Source of the DNA: Fodinibius halophilus
GTDB taxonomy: Bacteria; Bacteroidota; Rhodothermia; Balneolales; Balneolaceae
Direction: 5' to 3'
DNA: 64,000 nucleotides
NCBI RefSeq assembly: GCF_011059105.1
Contig: NZ_JAALLS010000004.1
Span: 1 to 64,000 of the forward strand
Part shown: piece by piece, positions 59,794 to 64,000 of the stretch
How the letters are laid out: every line of letters starts with the position of its first letter
Position numbering within the stretch: the stretch's first letter is position 1
The notes under the pieces: generated by a model
Told to the model about the DNA's origin: nothing
Database searches by the model: none
The model's input: the letters and a program-made list of their open reading frames with translations, nothing else
Position numbers and translations under genes: made by a program

Positions 59794-60342
59794 TTAAGGT
59801 GCGCCTATTGCAATGCCACCAACCATCGGTATTAACGCAATAGAAAAGTAATTCTTAAATACAGGAGTTTGTCCCAGTCGGTGTAACGTCTTTTTGTGCT
59901 TATCAGAATAAGTATTTACTGAATTATTGAAAGGATACTTATCCGTTTTGACAACAATCAACGACTTGACCGTCTGCTGAACGGGTACACTTGACATTTC
60001 ATTACCGGTCTGGAACTGATTCCATTCGATAAGCAACATCTCATAAAGCTGTTGCGAAGCCATCGACTTGTCATACGAAAAAGCAAACTCTTCATTGTTA
60101 TTGCTAACAATGCGGGATGCTCTCTCTATAACTTTATCGAGATGATCTTCTGACTGACGCAAGTTTTCCAGCTCTTGCTGCAGGTCGGCTCCATTAGCTG
60201 TTTTGGCCATTGTACCCAACCAATCTGCAAAAGCGTTGGTCGAATGCCGGGCTTGGGCAGACTGTACCAACGACAGGCTGAAGCCACTGCAAATAAGCAG
60301 CACAATAATAAACTGCACGATATGTGTACGGAGTCGTTTCAT
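59794..60342 (-). CDS. Hypothetical exported protein, 182 aa
   Basis: A signal peptide (Ile-Val-Gln-Phe-Ile-Ile-Val-Leu-Leu-Ile-Cys...Ser-Ala-Gln-Ala) is followed by a helical domain. It contains Phe-Ala-Asp-Trp-Leu-Gly-Thr-Met and Gln-Gln-Glu-Leu-Glu-Asn-Leu-Arg-Gln-Ser, and the C-terminal tail is a hydrophobic Met-Val-Gly-Gly-Ile-Ala-Ile-Gly. No motif recognised. The gene stands alone with 94 bp to secD. Start ATG 60342. Confidence 0.6.
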   Translation of the reverse strand: MKRLRTHIVQFIIVLLICSGFSLSLVQSAQARHSTNAFADWLGTMAKTANGADLQQELENLRQSEDHLDKVIERASRIVSNNNEEFAFSYDKSMASQQLYEMLLIEWNQFQTGNEMSSVPVQQTVKSLIVVKTDKYPFNNSVNTYSDKHKKTLHRLGQTPVFKNYFSIALIPMVGGIAIGAP

Positions 60343-60465
60343 CAGTGGCAGAAAATAGGGAGAAACAAAGAGCTGGACAAATGCTTTCTTTCTAAAACAT
60401 TAAAAAAAACGTATTGCTGCCACCAATCCCCGGCAATACCTTCCTATAACCTGCCTAAACTGTTA

Positions 60466-60672
60466 TTAACGTTCCTCAAGTTCAGGTTGTCGCTTATATA
60501 TATACACATCAGCGATCCAGCCATAGAGTAAGGTAAGCAACAGGCTCATAAATACCGTAAATAACATGGTTGCCTGTAACGGAATTTGAGGATCAACAAA
60601 CCATTCAACCCCTGCTGTTAATAGAATGGATAACCCTATAAACACTGCTAAACATTCATAGAAGAACTTCAT
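60466..60672 (-). CDS. Small membrane protein, 68 aa, two TM helices
   Basis: Hydrophobic segments at about 5-22 and 32-55 (Met-Leu-Phe-Thr-Val-Phe-Met-Ser-Leu-Leu-Leu-Thr) are separated by a polar Val-Asp-Pro-Gln-Ile-Pro loop. The C-terminal tail is charged. A purine-rich AAGGAGG lies 6-12 bp before the ATG (60672), a strong ribosome binding site. No family recognised. Confidence 0.6.
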   Translation of the reverse strand: MKFFYECLAVFIGLSILLTAGVEWFVDPQIPLQATMLFTVFMSLLLTLLYGWIADVYIYKRQPELEER

Positions 60673-60741
60673 AATAAACCTCCTTATTTGGTGGAAGGAT
60701 TTATTTCAAGATGCCGAATCTACACTAATATGCCAAATAAT

Positions 60742-60773
60742 AAAGCCCGAAAGCAGAACTGCTTTCGGGCTTT
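60742..60773. terminator. Strong terminator after tdh-kbl operon
   Basis: AAAGCCCGAAAGCAG and CTGCTTTCGGGCTTT are perfect 15-bp arms with a 2-nt loop, followed by T-rich DNA on both strands, so it may act in both directions. Confidence 0.8.
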
Positions 60774-60802
60774 ATTTATCATGAAATCAGAACAAACATC
60801 TA

Positions 60803-61771
60803 TCAGGCTTCCTTTGCCTTCAGCATTTCGGGATTAGCCTTGGGTATATTTGCTAACATATCCCCTACCATCTTATTCAAATCATACTCGTGATTCCATC
60901 CCCACTGCTCGCGCGCCGGACTATCATCAATAGAGTCGGGCCAAGAGTCGGCAATCTTCTTTCGATAATCGGGATCATAACTGATCTCAAATCCGGGCAT
61001 ATGCTTTTTGATAGCCTCGGCTATCTCTTCGGGCGTAAAACTAATGGCCGAAAGGTTATAGCTTGTTCGTATTTCGATATCACTTTCATCAGCCTGCATC
61101 AGTTGAATAGTAGCATCAATGGCATCTTCCATATACATCATGGGCAGAGCATTATCTTTATCCAAAAAGCAGCTGAACGGTTCATTCTTCAGTGCTTTAT
61201 AATGGATATCTACGGCATAATCTGTGGTACCGCCACCGGGTAACGATTTATATCCGATGAGCCCGGGATACCGTAAGCTTCGTACATCAACGCCGAAGTT
61301 CTCATGAAAATAAGAGCACCATTGCTCACCGGCCATCTTGCTAATACCATACACGGTGGTAGGGTTAAGCGCTACATTTTGTCCGGTATCCTTGCTGGGG
61401 GCGTCGGGGCCAAAAACAGCTATCGAACTGGGCCAAAATATTTTGTCGAGCGATTTTTCTTTCGCCAGGTTCAGCACATGCAACAGCCCATCCATGTTGA
61501 GTTTCCAGCCCAACTCTATATTTTGTTCAGCTTTAGCTGACAATAGAGCTGCCAAGTGATACACCTCTTTGATATCATGCTCATCAATAACCTTGGCAAT
61601 AGCATCTTTTTTCATCACATCCAGATATTCAAACGGACCATCGGAGATACTCTCCGGGGGATCTTGAATATCGGTAGCAACAACTTCTTCTTTACCGTAG
61701 ATAGAACGCAGCTTTTCGGTGAGCTCGCTTCCCAGTTGGCCACAAGCTCCTGTAATTAAAATCTTACCCAT
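60803..61771 (-). CDS. SDR-type L-threonine 3-dehydrogenase
   Basis: The 322-residue extended SDR has Gly-Ala-Cys-Gly-Gln-Leu-Gly, Ala-Ala-Leu-Leu-Ser, Ser-Ser-Ile-Ala-Val-Phe-Gly and catalytic Tyr-Gly-Ile-Ser-Lys, followed by Tyr-Pro-Gly-Leu-Ile. Members of this GalE-like group oxidise L-threonine to 2-amino-3-oxobutanoate. The next gene upstream in the operon is glycine C-acetyltransferase (12-bp gap), which uses that product. This context makes threonine dehydrogenase the best call, though a sugar epimerase cannot be excluded. Confidence 0.85.
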   Translation of the reverse strand: MGKILITGACGQLGSELTEKLRSIYGKEEVVATDIQDPPESISDGPFEYLDVMKKDAIAKVIDEHDIKEVYHLAALLSAKAEQNIELGWKLNMDGLLHVLNLAKEKSLDKIFWPSSIAVFGPDAPSKDTGQNVALNPTTVYGISKMAGEQWCSYFHENFGVDVRSLRYPGLIGYKSLPGGGTTDYAVDIHYKALKNEPFSCFLDKDNALPMMYMEDAIDATIQLMQADESDIEIRTSYNLSAISFTPEEIAEAIKKHMPGFEISYDPDYRKKIADSWPDSIDDSPAREQWGWNHEYDLNKMVGDMLANIPKANPEMLKAKEA

Positions 61772-61782
61772 TTTTTTATCTC

Positions 61783-62970
61783 TTATGCTTCTTCAATTTC
61801 TTCTTGAACTTCCGTAAATGCCTTTATTGCCTGGTCCAGATGCTCCCGGTCATGGGCCGCAGAAAGCTGTACCCGAATCCGTGCTTCTCCTTTGGGCACC
61901 ACCGGATAATAAAAGCCGATAACATATATCCCTTTATCTAACAGGCGTTTGGCATATTCCTGGGCCTTTTTAGCATCGTACAACATAATAGGTATAATGG
62001 GATGGGAGCCTTCCTTAATATCGAAACCGGCTTCGGTCATCTTCTCTCTAAAGTAAGTAGTATTCTCTTCGAGCTTATCTCGAAGTTCCGTAGTCTCACT
62101 CAGCAGATCCAGCACCTCAATAGAAGCTCCCGTTATCGCAGGCGCAAGCGTATTGGAAAAGAGATAAGGACGCGATTTCTGACGAAGCATATCTACGATC
62201 TCTTGGCTAGCAGCGGTAAATCCACCGGATGCACCACCCAAGGCCTTACCAAGCGTTCCGGTAATGATATCGATACGTCCCATTACATCACGATACTCAT
62301 GCACCCCACGGCCGGTTTCACCAATAAAACCTGTAGCGTGGCACTCATCGGACATTACTAAAGCATCATATTTATCGGCCAGGTCACAAATCTTATCGAG
62401 CTGAGCGATAGTGCCATCCATAGAGAAGACACCATCGGTGGCAATTACTTTCACTTCTGCATCAGAAGCTTCTTGTAATTTCTCTTCCAGAGCGTCCATG
62501 TTATTATGTTCATAAACATAGCGATCAGCTTTACAGAGACGAACGCCGTCAATAATAGATGCGTGATTCAAGCGGTCCGAAATAATCGCATCATCCGGAC
62601 CGAGAAGTGGTTCAAAAATCCCGCCATTGGCATCAAAAGCAGCAGCATAGAGGATAGCATCATCGGTACCAAGAAATTCAGCTAGTTTTTCTTCCAGTTC
62701 TTTGTGGATGGTTTGTGTACCACAGATAAACCGAACTGATGACATCCCATATCCGTATTCATCAATCGTTTTCTTAGCAGCCTCCAAGACGCGCGGGTGC
62801 GATGAAAGTCCCAAATAATTATTGGAACAGAAGTTGATAACCTCTTTCCCCTGGTCCGTTTTGATAACGGCGCCCTGGGGCGTGGTTATAATCCGTTCCT
62901 CCTTATAAAGGCCTTCTTCTTTTAACTCTTCGAGTTCTCCTTGTAACCGCTGCTTAATTTTCTTACCCAT
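61783..62970 (-). CDS. kbl: Glycine C-acetyltransferase (KBL)
   Basis: The 395-residue PLP enzyme has [10 protein letters not shown], Asp-Glu-Cys-His-Ala-Thr-Gly and the PLP Lys in Thr-Leu-Gly-Lys-Ala-Leu-Gly-Gly. The last part ([10 protein letters not shown]) fits the alpha-oxoamine synthase family. It converts 2-amino-3-oxobutanoate and CoA to glycine and acetyl-CoA. Together with the dehydrogenase it forms the threonine degradation operon. 62971-63175 holds no gene. Confidence 0.9.
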   Translation of the reverse strand: MGKKIKQRLQGELEELKEEGLYKEERIITTPQGAVIKTDQGKEVINFCSNNYLGLSSHPRVLEAAKKTIDEYGYGMSSVRFICGTQTIHKELEEKLAEFLGTDDAILYAAAFDANGGIFEPLLGPDDAIISDRLNHASIIDGVRLCKADRYVYEHNNMDALEEKLQEASDAEVKVIATDGVFSMDGTIAQLDKICDLADKYDALVMSDECHATGFIGETGRGVHEYRDVMGRIDIITGTLGKALGGASGGFTAASQEIVDMLRQKSRPYLFSNTLAPAITGASIEVLDLLSETTELRDKLEENTTYFREKMTEAGFDIKEGSHPIIPIMLYDAKKAQEYAKRLLDKGIYVIGFYYPVVPKGEARIRVQLSAAHDREHLDQAIKAFTEVQEEIEEA

Positions 62971-63175
62971 AATCTGTAATGATATTTAGTAATAATTTTA
63001 CTGCTTTAACCAATCAACATACTGCACGTTAACAATGCATTCTCTGGCTTATTCTCTTTCAAAAAAGGATAAGTGAATAAAATCCAGGTGCTTAAAAATT
63101 TCAAATCTAAAATAAGAAGGACTGGCAGAACTAACAATCTGCATGAGGTCCTCATCTACCGAACTGACAGTAGTA

Positions 63176-64000
63176 TTACGTTTTTACTTTCTGTTTCTCT
63201 TCCCGTTCAAACTCTTCTTGCAGATACTGCCCGGTATAACTTTCTTCTACCTTGGCGACATCCTCCGGCGCTCCTTGTGTCAGGATCTCTCCACCTTCTA
63301 CGCCCCCTTCCGGACCGAGATCGATGATCCAGTCAGCTGCCTTAATGAGGTCAAGATTATGCTCAATAACAATAACGGTATTGCCTTTATCTACGAGCTG
63401 CTGAACCACATCAACAAGCATACGTACATCCTGGAAATGCAAGCCGGTAGTAGGCTCATCCAGGATATAAAGCGTATCGCCGGTACCTACTTTAGCAAGC
63501 TCTCGTGCCAGCTTAATACGCTGTGCTTCTCCACCGGATAGTGTCGTACTTGGCTGACCAAGACGGAGATAGCCCAAACCTACATCAACAAGTGTTCCCA
63601 GTATGCGATTAATAGCCGGCACCGAATCAAAGAATTCGTGGGCTTCATTAATCGACATATTCAATACATCAGATATATTTTTCTCTTTGTAATAGATCTC
63701 CAGCGTTTCCCTATTGTACCGGGCACCCTTACACGTCTCACAATCCACATAGACATCAGGCAGGAAGTTCATCTCAATTTTGCGAACTCCATCTCCATTA
63801 CAGGCTTCACATCTACCGCCTTTTACATTAAAGGAAAAACGCCCCTGGTCGTACCCCCGAATCTTTGATTCGGGCAGTTCAGCAAACAACTTACGGATAT
63901 GATCAAACACCTTGGTATACGTTCCGGGATTAGATCGCGGCGTACGCCCAATCGGGCTTTGATCCACCGAAATGATCTTATCCAGATTGTCGATACCATG
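63176..64000 (-). CDS. uvrA: Excinuclease ABC subunit A, C-terminal part
   Basis: The gene enters the window from the right; the codons at 63968-64000 stay in frame (His-Gly-Ile-Asp-Asn-Leu-Asp-Lys), so 275 residues are seen. Shown are [10 protein letters not shown] and Cys-Glu-Thr-Cys-Lys-Gly (zinc finger), the ABC signature Leu-Ser-Gly-Gly-Glu-Ala-Gln-Arg and Walker B Leu-Tyr-Ile-Leu-Asp-Glu-Pro. It recognises DNA damage in nucleotide excision repair. The stop is at 63176-63178. Confidence 0.95.
   Translation of the reverse strand, partial: HGIDNLDKIISVDQSPIGRTPRSNPGTYTKVFDHIRKLFAELPESKIRGYDQGRFSFNVKGGRCEACNGDGVRKIEMNFLPDVYVDCETCKGARYNRETLEIYYKEKNISDVLNMSINEAHEFFDSVPAINRILGTLVDVGLGYLRLGQPSTTLSGGEAQRIKLARELAKVGTGDTLYILDEPTTGLHFQDVRMLVDVVQQLVDKGNTVIVIEHNLDLIKAADWIIDLGPEGGVEGGEILTQGAPEDVAKVEESYTGQYLQEEFEREEKQKVKT

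Overview
The window looks like a chromosomal segment of a Bacteroidota/Balneolota-type marine or halophilic bacterium (Balneola/Fodinibius-like). This is inferred from gene content: HisKA_2-type histidine kinases, an SDR-type threonine dehydrogenase next to glycine C-acetyltransferase, a short SecD/SecF pair, tyrosine recombinases with the arm-binding/SAM-like layout common in Bacteroidota, and tRNAs without encoded CCA. No 16S gene is present, so the placement is not proven.

Region 1 (1 to about 17,340) is an AT-rich accessory island. (a) About 1.9-4.64 kb holds a run of small, unrelated, same-strand genes: an antitoxin with an amputated RelE toxin, a GIY-YIG-like protein, a GNAT acetyltransferase and a class III cyclase-like protein. 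Each unit ends in a roughly 130-bp non-coding imperfect palindrome that resembles integron attC recombination sites, and no integron integrase is visible in the window. (b) A Fic gene with 12-bp repeats upstream. (c) About 6.1-14.08 kb is an integrated mobilizable plasmid: twin palindromes, a ParA/ribbon-helix-helix partition operon (parA carries a frameshift), relaxase and MobC, an oriT-like hairpin, a DnaA box and three iterons at exact 32-bp spacing, a RepA initiator, an excisionase-like HTH protein and a tyrosine integrase beside a tRNA-3'-end-like attachment site. (d) About 14.1-17.3 kb is a second segment flanked by a 15-bp direct repeat. It carries an IS remnant, an AbiEi-like/Fic fusion with repeats on both sides, a MITE-like palindrome and a lipoprotein gene whose 5' end the MITE replaces.

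Region 2 (17.3 to 42.3 kb) is core-like with a strong regulatory content: a Crp/Fnr regulator, a TetX-like flavin monooxygenase, an SOS module (LexA, Y-family polymerase and its small divergent partner, sharing a LexA-box-like palindrome), a GAF/PAS/HisKA_2 kinase with a nearby CheY-like regulator, an M1 peptidase, a classical two-component pair, RarA, an acyl-CoA carboxylase beta subunit, an ABC ATPase, a Tat-exported MBL-fold enzyme, a GroES-like protein, an SDR enzyme and a second LexA-type repressor.

Region 3 (42.8 to 64 kb) lies almost entirely on the minus strand: tRNA-Pro, a FIST sensor with a HisKA_2 kinase, methylmalonyl-CoA epimerase, serA, engB, purF, a substrate-binding lipoprotein translationally coupled to a HAMP/PAS/HisKA_2 kinase, tRNA-Gly, a cupin plus RuBisCO-like protein pair, purA, a STAS protein, secF/secD, the tdh-kbl threonine degradation operon and the 3' part of uvrA at the right edge.

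The most unusual parts are the integron-like cassette array, the AbiEi-Fic fusion with its repeats, the twin palindromes beside the partition operon, the RuBisCO-like/cupin pair and the binding-protein/kinase pair.
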